A model generated the notes under the pieces. It was not told the origin of the DNA. It searched no databases and saw nothing but the letters and a program-made list of their open reading frames with translations. A stretch of 64,000 nucleotides of DNA, from NCBI RefSeq assembly GCF_048544455.1, contig NC_133537.1:66656134-66720133 (forward strand), written 5' to 3'. Shown piece after piece: positions 1 through 10,819 of the stretch. Numbering within the stretch: position 1 is the stretch's first letter; the number at the start of each line of letters is the position of its first letter. The stretch is from Silene latifolia. Its lineage: Eukaryota > Streptophyta > Magnoliopsida > Caryophyllales > Caryophyllaceae. A program made the translations under genes and the position numbers.

Positions 1-390
1 ATTAGGACATGATTTAGCAAATGCACTAACAAGGATGATTAATCGTATATGCTAAAACTATATAGCAAAAACAAATTCTTACATCAATGACATGATGATA
101 CTATATGTATTTTAACTTAATCTGCATTAAATCAAAATCTACCAATTCTCATATGATAATTTTAACCGATTAAAATAATGATATGATCTAAAGAAATTGG
201 ATATAAATCATCAAACAAAAGGAAAAACGAAAGAAGAAAAAAAAACAGGCCGAAAGATAAAAAAACTCGGCCAAAAAAAAATTTTCAGCCGAAAAAAAAA
301 ACGAAACCCTAAGTTTTTTTTTCGAGAATTATGTTATTGTTTACATACAATTTTTTATGAAAATCATCAAAATCAAAAACGTGGCCTAGT

Positions 391-402
391 GCTCTGATAC
401 CA
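391..402 (-). promoter_or_regulatory. Primer-binding site (initiator Met tRNA type)
   Basis: On the minus strand this reads TGGTATCAGAGC, the classic plant copia/chromovirus primer-binding site. It starts two bases inside the LTR end at 405. Confidence 0.8.
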
Positions 403-404
403 CT

Positions 405-1384
405 TGTGGGAAATAATCTGTATACTTCCCTTAAACTAGAAGGATTATATCGAGTTTAACAATGATGATCAATGGTCATAAACAAAATACATAAACAAAG
501 TATAAGGATTTAGAATTAACCTTCGGTCCTAGCAAAATTGGCCTAAGAACAATATCAAAATTGATATTCGCCTATTAGTTGCACCCAAGACGATATGAGA
601 TATGCCCCTTGATTATGCTAGAAATCGATCTACAATTTTCTGTAAAATTTAGTTGTTTTGTGTTTTTTTTCTGATGAAAGTGAGAGGCTAGGTCAAGAAA
701 AAGAATTAGGGTAGAAATAATTCTCTCCCTTTCTTTTTATGCTGACCGAAATTTGGAGTCAATTAGGAAAGAAAAATCTTTCCTAATTTTCGGCCAAACT
801 GACCGAAATAAGGAGTATATTCTCCTTATTTTTGGTCTTTCCAAAAATATATAAAGTGTGTTAAATTGTCATCTAGTGAGGATCGAACCCATGACTTCTT
901 CGCTTGTGTACCCTCACTATTACCACTGTGACACATTCAACTTGTTGATATTAAATATAACTGATTATATTTAATTACGAATTAACAGATTAATTCGTCC
1001 AAGCTAACATTATATATATTTAATTTAAATATAACTTATTATATTTAATTTACGAATTGACAGTTAATTCGTCTCAACTAATATTATTTAATTTTCATTA
1101 AATAATTGTCTCATCAATACATTGACTAACTTTTTAGTCATATTGGGCATCAATGTGATTATATTTCTATAAACACATTTCTCAAACACATCCTATAGGT
1201 GTGACCTTTAGGGACCAGTTGATCACCGCCATCTGTATGATAATAACGTCAAACTTTCTAGGAAGCCAACCGTTATTAGGTAAACGTTAATCAACTGATT
1301 AAATATACGAAGTATACCCTTGTGAACCTGTAAGAGATTTACAAATGTTATCACACTAATTTGTAGAGGACACAAGCTCCAACA
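405..1384 (-). repeat. 5' LTR of copia-type element
   Basis: A 980-bp LTR reading TGTGGG...CCAACA on the plus strand, so TGTTGG...CCCACA in element orientation. The right end abuts different sequence (GCGCGAGC...), the 3' region of the Tat element at 1385-9190, into which this element probably inserted. The left flank lies outside the window, so the target duplication cannot be checked. Confidence 0.75.
872..946 (-). other. tRNA-like segment with Pol III A and B boxes inside the LTR
   Basis: On the minus strand a B box GGTTCGATCC (880-889) fits the consensus GGTTCGANNCC. A near-consensus A box TGTCACAGTGG (923-933) lies about 35-45 bp upstream, which is normal tRNA/SINE spacing. The segment between is not a recognisable functional tRNA. 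It could be a SINE head or tRNA-derived fragment inserted in the LTR, or chance. Confidence 0.4.
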
Positions 1385-1545
1385 GCGCGAGCTTCCTGGC
1401 GGTAGATTTGAGGTGTCAGGAGAAAACACAAGTTGAAAGAGACAAGTCAACAACGGGAATCCTGGAGAAGCCTCAAAGAGGTGCGAGCAGCCTGGCGATG
1501 GAAGCCGGCTCTCCCCTTTTTCTGAAAAATGCGCTGATCATTTTG

Positions 1546-1554
1546 TATAAATAG
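1546..1554 (+). promoter_or_regulatory. TATA box for the antisense ORF
   Basis: TATAAATAG lies 86-94 bp upstream of the ATG at 1640. A start site about 30 bp downstream would give a 5' UTR of some 60 nt. It reads on the plus strand, opposite to T1 pol. This is a motif match only. Confidence 0.5.
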
Positions 1555-1639
1555 GGATGTTTGCGCTTCATTGTTTCATCATCCGAAACACAAAAACATC
1601 TCTACAAAACCTCTTCTTCTTCTTCCACAAAAATATTTC

Positions 1640-3097
1640 ATGGATGCTTTTGAGAACGCATTGCGACAATGGTGCCGGGATTTGTCGCCTCCCGAAAAGT
1701 ATCAACTCGTTTGCATGGGAGTTGGTCAATTGTTGGTGCTTCGTCAAGTCAAGGTGCAACCTTCGTTTATTGAAGCATGTTCTCGGTTTTGGGATTCGAA
1801 ACACCATGTTTTCGTTTTCCCGAAAGGTGAGCTTTGTCCTCTTGCCGAAGAAGTTGGAGCCATTGATGGGTGGCCGAGTTGTGTTCCGGTGCTTCCTCCG
1901 ACTCGGTTGTGCTACAAGGAGAAATTCCGTTCCATGTTGGGCTTATCAACAAGCCAAATCAACTTTCTTCTTGCTCCACATGGTGTGGATATGTTGGCTC
2001 TTATCAACATCTTTTCAAACCGATTAGATGTTAATGTCTCAGAGGTGGCTAGGAGAAGGACTCTTGCATTTTGCCTTGTCCATGTGTACCTCTTTGTTGA
2101 TGTCTTGAAGAAGGAGGGGCCAAGATGCCTTGGTAGCATGACCCTTATCCATGTGATTGAGAAAATGGAGCATGGTAGAGATCCATCATGGTTGGTGCTT
2201 GGAGAGATTATCCAAGCTTTGGACAAGGAAGGCTCTTGTGGAGAAGCTCCCTCTTTCGGATCCCCAAGGATCCTCCAAGTGTGGCTATTGGTGAGGCTAA
2301 GGTATGTAGAGCCTCCGGTTGATTCTTCTTCTTATTCCTTCCGTCACCTTACCATGAGGAAGAAGTTGTACCCGGATAGTTTCGCTTCCACCGAGGCCTA
2401 TTGGGCCGCAAGATTCGCGGAGGAGGGTGGTCCTCATATCCGTTGGGTGGTGCCGTGGTGGCACTTGAGGTCCTTCACGGGGTTGCCCGCTTCGGTTGAT
2501 AGTCCTCGTTCTTTGATGGTGGTGGGTTTGAAGGTTGTTTCCTTCATTTATCCCGAAAGGCTCATGAGGCAAATGGGGCGACAACAAAAGGTGCCCGCCC
2601 AAGATAATCTTGTCCAAGAGAATGTTTTCCGGAATTCCGAGCTTGTGGAGTTCTTCGAAAGATGGTGGGCCACTCGGCCACTTTGGGAGGTGCCAAACCC
2701 CGTTGCCACGACATGGGTGACTCCCGCTTATGTCAAGTGGTCACGCGCTCCGTCCTTGGAAGAGAGATCCAAATTTCATAAGGACGAGGTTGTCGACTTG
2801 AAGTATCGGGAGGTTGGCAAAGCCAACCGTGCCTTCTTCGAGGAGTATGTTGATGGAGCTACCGCCGATGTGATGAGACCACCGAAGAGGAGGAGTTCCG
2901 GCCCCAAGAATATGGTGGGCCGTGCCTTGGCTCGTCTCGGGTCGAACATGGGGTCTTGTGCTAGACCGGAGGCCGTCGCCGTCTTAGATCCGTTTTGGAT
3001 CTGTTCCGAGGAAGAAGTCCATGCTAGGCGGGCCAACAAGAAGAACAAGGGGAAGATGTACCCCGAAGGAAAAGGCAAGGGTAGAATGGAAGAGTGA
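1640..3097 (+). CDS. Antisense ORF of T1, plant-mobile-domain-like protein
   Basis: An intact 485-codon ORF from ATG 1640 (MDAFENALRQW) to a TGA, with no frameshift or internal stop. Upstream codons are open to 1571 but contain no ATG. The protein is rich in Trp, Arg and Leu and contains W-rich blocks (PHIRWVVPWWHLRSF near residues 270-285, FFERWWATRPLW near 335-350). It ends in a basic KKNKGKMYPEGKGKGR tail that could act in nuclear or nucleic-acid binding. Position and style match the antisense ORFs of Tat elements, which encode proteins related to the plant mobile domain (aminotransferase-like) family. No catalytic motif is evident and the function is unknown. It lies convergent to the dead pol gene, about 820 bp from the end of integrase. 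A family-level error is possible; the ORF itself is secure. Confidence 0.7.
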   Translation: MDAFENALRQWCRDLSPPEKYQLVCMGVGQLLVLRQVKVQPSFIEACSRFWDSKHHVFVFPKGELCPLAEEVGAIDGWPSCVPVLPPTRLCYKEKFRSMLGLSTSQINFLLAPHGVDMLALINIFSNRLDVNVSEVARRRTLAFCLVHVYLFVDVLKKEGPRCLGSMTLIHVIEKMEHGRDPSWLVLGEIIQALDKEGSCGEAPSFGSPRILQVWLLVRLRYVEPPVDSSSYSFRHLTMRKKLYPDSFASTEAYWAARFAEEGGPHIRWVVPWWHLRSFTGLPASVDSPRSLMVVGLKVVSFIYPERLMRQMGRQQKVPAQDNLVQENVFRNSELVEFFERWWATRPLWEVPNPVATTWVTPAYVKWSRAPSLEERSKFHKDEVVDLKYREVGKANRAFFEEYVDGATADVMRPPKRRSSGPKNMVGRALARLGSNMGSCARPEAVAVLDPFWICSEEEVHARRANKKNKGKMYPEGKGKGRMEE

Positions 3098-3537
3098 AGA
3101 CCTCCATTACCCACTTTATTATTATGTTGTATTATTGTTGTGAGTTTTTATTACGTTGTACTAGCTAGTTATTGTGTGTTTTGTGCTAGTTTTATTATGT
3201 GAGGTGTATTAGTTGACACCTTAGCTTTGACAAGTTGTAGACTCGTCGAGCTCTATTTGTTCAAATTGTAATCCCTCCCATTATTAATTTAATAAGAGGA
3301 TTGCATGTGTCGAAAATTGTGAATGTTTGTTTCTTCCATCCATTTGGTGAAGGCAATTCAATTTGAATCGTCCTAAACATTTGCACTTGGAAAAGTGGTA
3401 TTTTGTGGAAAGGGAGAAAGGCTTATTTTGTATTTTTGTGGGAAAAAGGGAATGGTTTTCCCTTTTCTCTTTTTTTTGGGATGTTTTTGTACGTGGGGAT
3501 TTTTTGTATGGGGATGGTTGTTTTTGATTGTGGGAAT
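3098..3537. other. 3' flank of antisense ORF, T1 3' region
   Basis: T/G-rich non-coding stretch with long T and G runs (3400-3540). It holds the 3' UTR of the plus-strand ORF. I see no gene in it. Confidence 0.5.
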
Positions 3538-3723
3538 GGTTGTATCCTTCTTGTGTAAGAAAGGACTGCCTACGTATTCACCTGGAGAGGTGAAATAAAA
3601 CCATGATCGTAGTTCAAAACGTTTTGTAAATTTGATTGGGTTTTGTGGTTGTATCCCTCATGCATAAGAGGGACTGCCGACGTATCCACCTGAAGAGGTG
3701 AAATCAAACCATGCTCGTAGTTC
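3538..3723. repeat. Two-copy direct repeat with CTGCC(T/G)ACGTAT motif
   Basis: Two copies, about 76 bp each and 110 bp apart (3538-3615 and 3648-3723). Each runs from GTTGTATCC through GACTGCC(T/G)ACGTAT to CGTAGTTC. A related arrangement sits in the 3' region of element A (17691-17905), so this is a conserved non-coding feature of Tat 3' regions. Confidence 0.7.
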
Positions 3724-3918
3724 AGGGGGTTGTTTTGTTTTAGTGCAAATGGACGTTGCCTTTGACAGATCAAAGGACATTCGAAACGGGCAAGGTGCCG
3801 TAGCTTAGACTCGATAAAACATGCAATTTCAAATCAGAACACGTTGAGGAACTTGACTCGAAAAGGGTTGAGGTCGTTTCTAGTTGTAAAACTAGGCTAG
3901 GTCGTTGGTTGTTATGGT

Positions 3919-6900
3919 TCAAGGGTAGTACTTCTTGAGTTGGTCTAGGTTGGTCGGGTTTGTAAAGTCCTCCCCATCTAGGTCACTCAGTCTCACTGCG
4001 CCCCCCGAAAGTATTTTCTTGACCAGGTATGGCCCGGCCCAGTTGGGTTTGAATTTCCCCCTCGGATCGACGGGTAATGGTGCTCGAACTGACTTGAGGA
4101 CCAAGTCGCCCTCTTGGATGTTTCTGGGTTTGACCTTCTTGTTGAATGCCCGTTGTATACATCGTTGGTATAGTTGGACGTTGTGCAAGGCGTTGAGTCG
4201 CCGTTCGTCTAGAAGAGTGAGTTGTTCGTACCTTCGACGGGTCCATTCCGCCTCAGGGACTTGACTCTCCAGTAGGATGCGTAGAGAAGGGACCTATAAC
4301 TCTACCGGTTGAACTGCCTCCATACCGTATGCTAGGTAGAAGGGTGTGGCGCCTGTCGGTGTTCGAATGGAGGTTCGGTATCCCCAGAATGCGAATGGGA
4401 GATTGCTCGGCCAATCGCGGTAGTTGTCTTGCATTTTCTTGATAATGGTGACAAGAGTTTTGTTTGCTGCCTCCACCGCTCCGTTGGTTTGGGGACGGTA
4501 GAGGGATGATCGATGTCGTTTGATCTTGTATTTGTCTAGCAAAGCTTGAGTTTCCGCCCGGAAGTGAGAGCCTTGATCGCTGATGATTTCATGGAGTACC
4601 CCATATCGGCAGATGATGTTGTTTTGAATGAACTTGGCCACTTGTTTGGCGGTCAAGACTGCATATGACTGCGCTTCCACCCATTTGGTGACGTAGTCGA
4701 TGGCGACGAGGATGAAGCAATGCCCCTTGGTGCCTATTGGGTTGACTTTCCCGATGATGTCAATGCCCCAGGTTGAGAAAGGCCAGGGTGATGTCATTGT
4801 GTATAAAAGGGATTGTGGTATGTGTTGTATGTTGGCGAAGATTTGGCAATTGTGGCAATGTTTGACGTAGTTACGGCAATCGGCTTCCATGGTGGTCCAG
4901 GAGTAACCTAGCCGCATGATTTTCCGTGTAAGCATCATTGCACTCATGTGAGGGCCACATTCTCCGTCGTGAACCTCTCCCATGACTTTTTTGGCTTTGT
5001 GATGGTCAATGCAAAGGTGGAGAATTCCTTGGGGTGTTCTTTTGTAGAGTTGATTCCGGTTTATCACGAATTGTGATGCAAGTAAACGGATGGCTCTTTG
5101 TCCTCTTTGATCAGAGTTGGGAGGCAATTCGTTTTTGGTTTTGTAATTGAGGATGGCTTGGTACCAAGGTTCATCATGGCTTTCCTCGTCGTTGATAATG
5201 GCACAAATGTGGGCTGGCTCGCTCCTTCTCTCGACACATAGGGGCATCGATGTCATGTCGTCAGGTATGTTGACGAGCGCCGCAAGTTTTGCTAGGGCAT
5301 CAACAAATTGATTTTCCTCTCGTGGCAGGTGGAAGTAGTCGACTTGGTCGAAGAATTCGGCCTCTTGATTGATCTTTGCTCGGTAGGGAGCTAGGCTGTC
5401 AGATCGGATTTTCCATGATCCGGACATCTGATTGACGATGAGCGAGGAATCGCCATGGACCCTCAATCTCTTGATGCCAAGTGTGATGGCTGCTTGTAGG
5501 CCGGTGAGACATGCTTCATATTCAGCGGCATTGTTGGTGACGACAAAGTCCAGCTTGACCGAGATCGGAACGTGTTCTCCCTCTGGTGAAATTAAAAGGA
5601 TTCCTACCCTGAAGCCTCTCAGATTAGATGCAGCATCGAAGTATAGGTCCCATGCGTCAGAGTCGGCACAAAGGATGTCCTCGTCAGGAAGTGACCATGT
5701 GTCGGTCGTTAGATCCTCGTTGACGAGATTTTCTGCTAGGAAATTGGCAACTGCTCTTCCCTTGATATCTTTGAGGGGTACAAACTTGAGATCAAACTCG
5801 GACAGCATGAGTGTCCACCTAGACAGCCTTCCGTTTAGTATGTGTTTTTTGAAGATGTATTTAACCGGGTCCATTTTGGAGTAGATGTGGACCGTGTAGC
5901 TGAGCATGTAATGCCGCAGCTTTTTTGTTAACCATACTAGGGTAAGGCATGTCTTTTCCAGTTGGGTATACCTCGTCTCGTACTCAATGAACTTTTTGCT
6001 GATGTAATAGATGGCTCGTTCTTCGTTGCCAACTGTTTCTGCTAACAGTGCTCCCATGGCTGTGTTGGTAATAGTCAGGTATATGGATAGAGGAATCCTC
6101 GGTTGAGGTGGCATGAGGACAGGAGGTTTGGATAGGATTTCCTTTATCCTGTCGAAGGCCTTCTGACAGTCGTCGTCCCAATCGGTGCGATCGGAGGCAC
6201 GAAGCTTTTGGAATATTGGTTCACAAATCATAGTGAGCTTGGCAATGAAGCGGCTGATGTATTGGACCTGACCGATAAATCCCCGAATCTCTTTCTCGTT
6301 CCTAGGCCGAGGCATTTGTTGAAGGGCTTTGATTTTGGTTGGATCAATCTCAATGCCTCTTTTGCTGACGACATGTCCCAAGAGTTTTCCGGAGGTGACC
6401 CCGAATGCACACTTCTGAGGATTTAGTCTCATGTTATATTTCCGCAGACGAGCGAAGAATTTCCGGAGGGCATTGATGTGGCCGTCCCGTTCTTTTGATT
6501 TGATAATCATGTCATCGACATATACCTCTACCTCCTTGTGCATCATGTCATGTAGGAGAGTAGTAGCGGTTCTTTGATAGGTTGCCCCGGCGTTGATGAG
6601 GCCGAAAGACATGACCGTGTAGCAATATGTACCCCACTGTGTAGTGAATGCAGTCTTGTACATGTCTTCCACAACCATTTTAATCTGGTTGTATCCAGCA
6701 TACCCGTCCATGAATGATAGGAGAGCATGCTCGACAGTGTTGTCCACCAGAATGTCAACATGTGGCAAAGGGAAGTCGTCCTTTGGACTCGCCTTGTTCA
6801 GATCCCTGAAGTCGACGCAAACCCGAATTCTTCCGTCTTTCTTTGGTACTGGCACAATGTTGGCCACCCAGTCAGAGTATTCAGACACTTTGATGAAACC

Positions 6901-6957
6901 AGCCTTAAACAGTTTGTCTACTTCTTCTTTGATTTTCAGGGCCCATTCAGGACGCAT
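3919..6957 (-). pseudogene. T1 pol: RT, RNase H, second RNase H and integrase
   Basis: An 887-codon frame (6957-4294) continues in the same frame to 3919 after one TAG. Expected order: RT with FRDLN (residue ~50) and YVDD (146-149), gypsy RNase H (~250-420), an archaeal-type RNase H (~433-570, D/E/D/D motifs YFDAAS, NNAAEYEA, HGDSS, VDALAKLA), and integrase with an HHCC finger (~649-690) and catalytic D ~732, D ~794, E ~827. The integrase C-terminal GPYLVKKI motif lies in 3919-4188, beyond the TAG at 4294-4296, which replaces a Glu codon just before VPSLRI. RT and integrase catalytic residues are retained. The frame start is artificial because the N-terminal RT lies upstream in another frame. 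Confidence 0.9.
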
Positions 6958-8198
6958 CCGGCGTAGCTTCGCTTCACTGAGTTTAGCCCGGGTTTATTGG
7001 GTATCCGGTGCTCTGCAATTTCTCTGTCAATCCCAGGCATGTCTCTGTAAGACCAGGCGAACACGTCCTTGTATTCGTGGAGGAGGTCAATGAACTGTTG
7101 TCTTTCCGAGGGGTCAAGGGTTGTCCCTATCCTAAGTTCTTGAGGTGTATTGTCGGTTCCTACATTAATAGTTTCGGTCTGCTCAATGATGGGGGTTCTG
7201 GTTTCCCTTTTGCCAAGTTATATGGCTAGGTGAGGTGGGTAGTCACTCAAGTCAAATTCCTCGTAGTCATTCAGAATTGCATTGCAGTTAAAATGAGACG
7301 AGTCATAAGCAAACTTAGCGTTCATTAAGTTGACACGAGCGAAAATCTCGGAAAGGACAGACATCTCGTGGTCTGTCAGAGGCGACACAACAGAGGAAGC
7401 GGCCCCTGGAACAGGCTCCAGGTTGTCACCTTTCATGGGAGTGGGGGTGACCCTAGTAGACTTAGCCTCTGAATCAGCCACGACTTTGTGATAAAACAGT
7501 GGGAATGGGACCTTGATCGGGACATTAGGAGCGTTAGGAGCTATGATAAACTCTGACTCCGACTCAGACTCAGACTCAAATCCTTCTTCACTTCCCTCCT
7601 TGAACATAGAGCCCTCTCCAGATGTTATCTTGAGAATGCGGCCTTGGCGATCGGTCCACTTGACGGTCTTCCTCCAGCCTTGGGTAGCCTTCTCCGGGTC
7701 AGTATCGGAGATCAAGGGGGTTGGATAAAATTGATTGTCCTTCAGGGCGATGTTGATGATGTCCTCATAGTCGAGGTGTTTGACGTTATCTTCCCCAAAG
7801 AGGCGTCTGACAACTTGTCCGTCAAAGCACGGCGACGGCTTGGACTCAGTTGATGCAGTTTCGATGTTGTCGGGGATAAAGTAGCAGTCCTGGAAGTCTT
7901 CCCATCCCGGGTACCTAACCTTGACCACAGAGTCATAGATTGGCTCCGGAAAGCCGTGGTAGAGCTCGGACTCTCCCTCGGGGACAAAGTATCCGTTGAG
8001 AGTCAGATGGTAGGGATGGAGGATAACTCCGTGCTTCTTGCGTTTTCGGACTAGGAGGTTCATCTCCTGGATATCTTCGTCGGTGGGTTCGTATCCTAGC
8101 CCAAAGGGAATGTTGGGGACCTTAGCCTGTTTCAAAGGAGGCAATGGGTCCTTTAGTGGATTGAGCGGCAAACCCGGGAAATAACCCTGACACATCAT
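6958..8198 (-). pseudogene. T1 linker and RT N-terminus, frame-disrupted
   Basis: A 326-codon stretch (8198-7218) is the protein between protease and RT, with an acidic Glu/Ser run (about ESESESESE, near 7560) and GYFPGLPLN near the start. A TAA at 7215-7217 ends it. The same frame then reads on through the RT N-terminal block YKDVFAWSYRDMPGI until a frameshift just before 6957 moves coding into the RT frame. The linker is normally part of the single Gag-Pol polyprotein; its role is unknown. The lesions show the element can no longer make a full polyprotein. Confidence 0.75.
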
Positions 8199-8680
8199 AA
8201 TACGGTTGACCGTGAGGTTGGTGCACGGGTCGCAACAGAGGGCGTCGATTCATCAGTTATGGCGTTCACGGCTTGGAAACCCCACATTTCGTTGTCATCC
8301 TCTTCAATGGCTTGGGAGGCTATCCCCTTTCTCATAACAGCTTTGATTGGGGAAGCGGAAATTGTGATCGTTTTCCCGTTGAAGGGGACCTTGATCTTCT
8401 GGTGGAGAGTTGAGGTGACCGCCTTGACGGCGTGAATCCAGGGACGTCCCAGGAGCATGTTGAAAGAAGCGTCGATGTCGACCACTTAAAAACTGGTTTG
8501 TATTTCCACTGGCCCGGTTGCGACGGTCAAAGTGATAAGCCCAACGACCTTACAACGAGTGCCGTCGTAGGCGCGTACTCCTTTATTCGTTGGGACCAAA
8601 TCCTCGTCCTTAATCCCCAGCTTGTGGGCAGTCTTAAGAGGAATGACATTCACTACGAAGTCGTCATCCACGAGGACCAT
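8195..8680 (-). pseudogene. T1 aspartic protease, inactivated
   Basis: A retropepsin-like domain in two parts: 8680-8486 with the N-terminal active-site strand, and 8485-8195 with the C-terminal LLGRPWIH signature. The halves are in frame but separated by a TAA at 8486-8488. The active site reads VDDDFVVNVIPL, where Tat proteases normally have a Gly in the D-D/S-G triad, so that residue is also lost. A frameshift before 8195 separates it from the linker. The enzyme would have processed Gag-Pol inside the virus-like particle. Confidence 0.8.
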
Positions 8681-8781
8681 GGGTACATTTTTCTGGAGGC
8701 ATTGTACGGTGATATACAGGGCCAGGTTATGATTGGCTCCGAACGGAGGGATATCCTCGTCGGAGAAGACGACTGGGTTGT

Positions 8782-9190
8782 TTAGATCAGGGGGTCCCTT
8801 GTCATGTGTGCCACTATTTCTTCTGGGGAAGAGGTGGAGGGCACAGTTAATTTTCCCAAGGCCTGTCGATGCTCAAAAGACGTTGCGATAAGTTGCCAAA
8901 TTGAGATTTCGGCTTTTGCTTTCTGAAGGTGTTTCAGTATTGAGTTCTCAGGAGCCTTTGGTTGAGCGTCCACCTTTGGGACGACTTGGTCATTCGTTGT
9001 TGGAACGACCGTTGGACTGTTCGGATTCTGATAGGGACGTCCGGACCGGGTGAGATGTCCGATTTCTTTCACCCGTTTCTCCTTCCCTGGGATGATATAG
9101 ACATTCTCAACATCATCTCTCCATATGCCATTAATTTCGGAGTCTCGAGGATACCTTGGAGGGGTATTCCTCGGTGGGTAGTTCTTGTGA
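8782..9190 (-). pseudogene. T1 gag-to-protease spacer
   Basis: A coding remnant upstream of the protease, containing GHLTRSGRPYQ and an Ala/Lys/Glu-rich helix (LKHLQKAKAEISIWQL) followed by HRQALGKL. This matches the region just before protease in Tat polyproteins. Its frame enters from the right, where about 30 residues are out-of-frame reading of the other element's RT. True T1 sequence starts near 9190. Capsid and nucleocapsid of T1 are missing. Confidence 0.65.
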
Positions 9191-10819
9191 GGTCTCTGAA
9201 GTCGACACATATGCGCAGTTGTCCATTCTTCTTTCTGACCGGGACAATGTTTGCTATCCAGGTAGAATATTTGACTTCTCAAATGAAACCTGCTTCAATG
9301 AGTTTATTGACTTCCTTTTCAATTTCAGGTACAAGCTCCGGTCTGAAACGACGTTGAGGTTGCTTTTTGGGACTGGTGCCTTTCTTGATTCCTAGACGAT
9401 GAACTGCAATTTTTGGGCTGAGTCCAGGCATCTCTTTATAGCTCCAAGCGAAGACATCCTTGTACTCGACCAACAACATGTAGTACTCCTCTTCTTCTTC
9501 TTTAGTCAGCAGAGCACTAATATAAATGGGGCGAGGATCTTCCGTAGTTCCCAAGTTGAGCTCCTTGAGTTCATCCACAGTCGATTGCCCCCCGTCTTCA
9601 AGTGTTTCCGGGGCCTCATCGGCCTCAACTTCTTCATTCTCATCAGGTATCTCTTCTACCGTGATGTGATATGACGACGTTGTAACTTCTAGATCTCCTG
9701 GCTTCTTTACACCAGAAGGACGTGAAGATGAAGGAATAGGCTCAACATTTTTTGACTGGCCTGTGAGAACTAGTACGCGCCTCCTTGCTTTGAGTGGCTC
9801 ATGCTGGATGATATCCACTACTTGCATACGCTTCATGCGAGATGGTATTACGCTTTTCAAATCATCGCTTACTCTTACTTCTTCTTCATTTTGTGTTGCA
9901 GAAGTTGAGAGAGGACGACCCTCACCACTATTCCTCTTGAGAGGCCCTAGTCGACTGAAGACTGTTTTTGATGGACCGCCCAAGCGTTCATGTATTGCGC
10001 CCTTCTTGTTTATGCGCAACGAAGGTGTTGACACTTTGACCTTACTTTCTCCTTGACTGCCAAGCCTAGCAAAGACAGAAATGTGTTTGGTTGAATCATT
10101 TGGTCTCCCTAACCTTGTAAATATAGAAGGACGACACTTCTCTGCAGGTGGACTTATTCGATCGAAGACTGAAGATGGATGCATCTTTTCCTCTCCTTCT
10201 TCATTTTCTTCGACCTCTTCTACTGTGATGTGCTGAGAAGATGCAGTAGCCCCTTTTCTACGAGCACCAATCTTCACAGGCGCAGGAGACTCATATCCGA
10301 GCCTGGCCCTGGTCACCATGAAGCTCCCATCTTGCTTGAATACTTCATGTTGCGCTTTGTTAAGACCGTACGGCTCAACTTTTATAACTTTGCCAAGAGG
10401 AGTCGGATTTTTAAAGTCATATCCTGCCTTTGCCAGTAGCTTGTAAGCATTGGAATCAAATATCCCCTTGTTTTCTTAATTTGATGATTGACTGGATGAA
10501 CAGACGAAACCATTCGGAGGAGGTCTCACAATCTTTGTTTGAGATGAACTTGGTAGAGGTGTAACGACTTTGGCTACCCATTCCTGCTTGAACACCAGAC
10601 TTGACTTTTTATCCTTAGGCTCTATCTTTGGTGTTAGACACTCCGCAAAAGGACTCTCCCCATCTTTGCGACGAGACTTCGGGATGTAGCGTAGTACTGG
10701 TGGTGTAGTTTTCTGCGGCTTCTCTTACTTCTTGGGTGACGCAACAGGAGTAGCTGTTTTGTTGACTTTGTCTACATCTTTCTTAACATCATTTTCTTTA
10801 GCAGGCTTGCAGCTTCATC
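9191..10819 (-). pseudogene. B linker with VFxRLG repeats and start of RT
   Basis: Open from about 10727 with PVLRYIPKSRRKDGESPF, then after a shift near 10475 a block containing FDSNAYKLLAKAGYDF, then 10319-9279. The last part carries four or five copies of a short motif (SVFDRI, SIFTRLGRP, SVFARLG, IHERLGGP, VFSRLGP), two copies of HITVEE with acidic stretches, and the RT N-terminal block YKDVFAWSYKEMPGLSP. A TGA at 9279-9281 lies in GFI-EVKYSTW, probably CGA to TGA. RT then reads on through IANIVPVRKKNGQLRICVDFRDL and ends at the junction. The catalytic RT palm is absent. Confidence 0.8.

Larger units (their letters stand above)
1..1384 (-). mobile_element. Ty1/copia-type LTR retrotransposon, 5' end only
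   Basis: A minus-strand element whose 5' LTR occupies 405-1384 and whose leader runs left out of the window. The reversed primer-binding site GCTCTGATACCA (complementary to the initiator Met tRNA end) lies just left of the LTR, which sets the orientation. Positions 1-390 are an A-rich leader with no usable ORF. The LTR interior resembles that of the gag-only element at 54907-63559: both have a block reading roughly 'ggtatgacctaaggggatcaac' and both end in CCAACA. They therefore belong to related families. No coding part of this copy is visible. Confidence 0.75.
1385..9190 (-). mobile_element. T1: decayed Ty3/gypsy Tat-lineage element with antisense ORF
   Basis: In element orientation (right to left) it holds the end of the gag-to-protease spacer, protease, a linker, RT, RNase H, a second (archaeal-type) RNase H, integrase, and a 3' region with a divergently transcribed ORF. 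The dual RNase H and the antisense ORF are hallmarks of the Tat branch. No LTR is retained. The 5' end is cut at about 9190, where it joins the RT gene of another Tat family, and the 3' end is cut at 1385 by a copia insertion. Protease and pol carry at least three nonsense codons and two frameshifts, so the copy is dead. Confidence 0.8.

Noticed and set aside
391..402. tRNA genes at the GCTCTGATACCA sites (also 42627 and 62439)
   Set aside because: Only 12-13 bases of tRNA complement are present. They are primer-binding sites next to LTRs.
5432..7093. Plus-strand ORFs opposite T1 pol
   Set aside because: Shadows of the RT and RNase H coding strand, with no recognisable domain.
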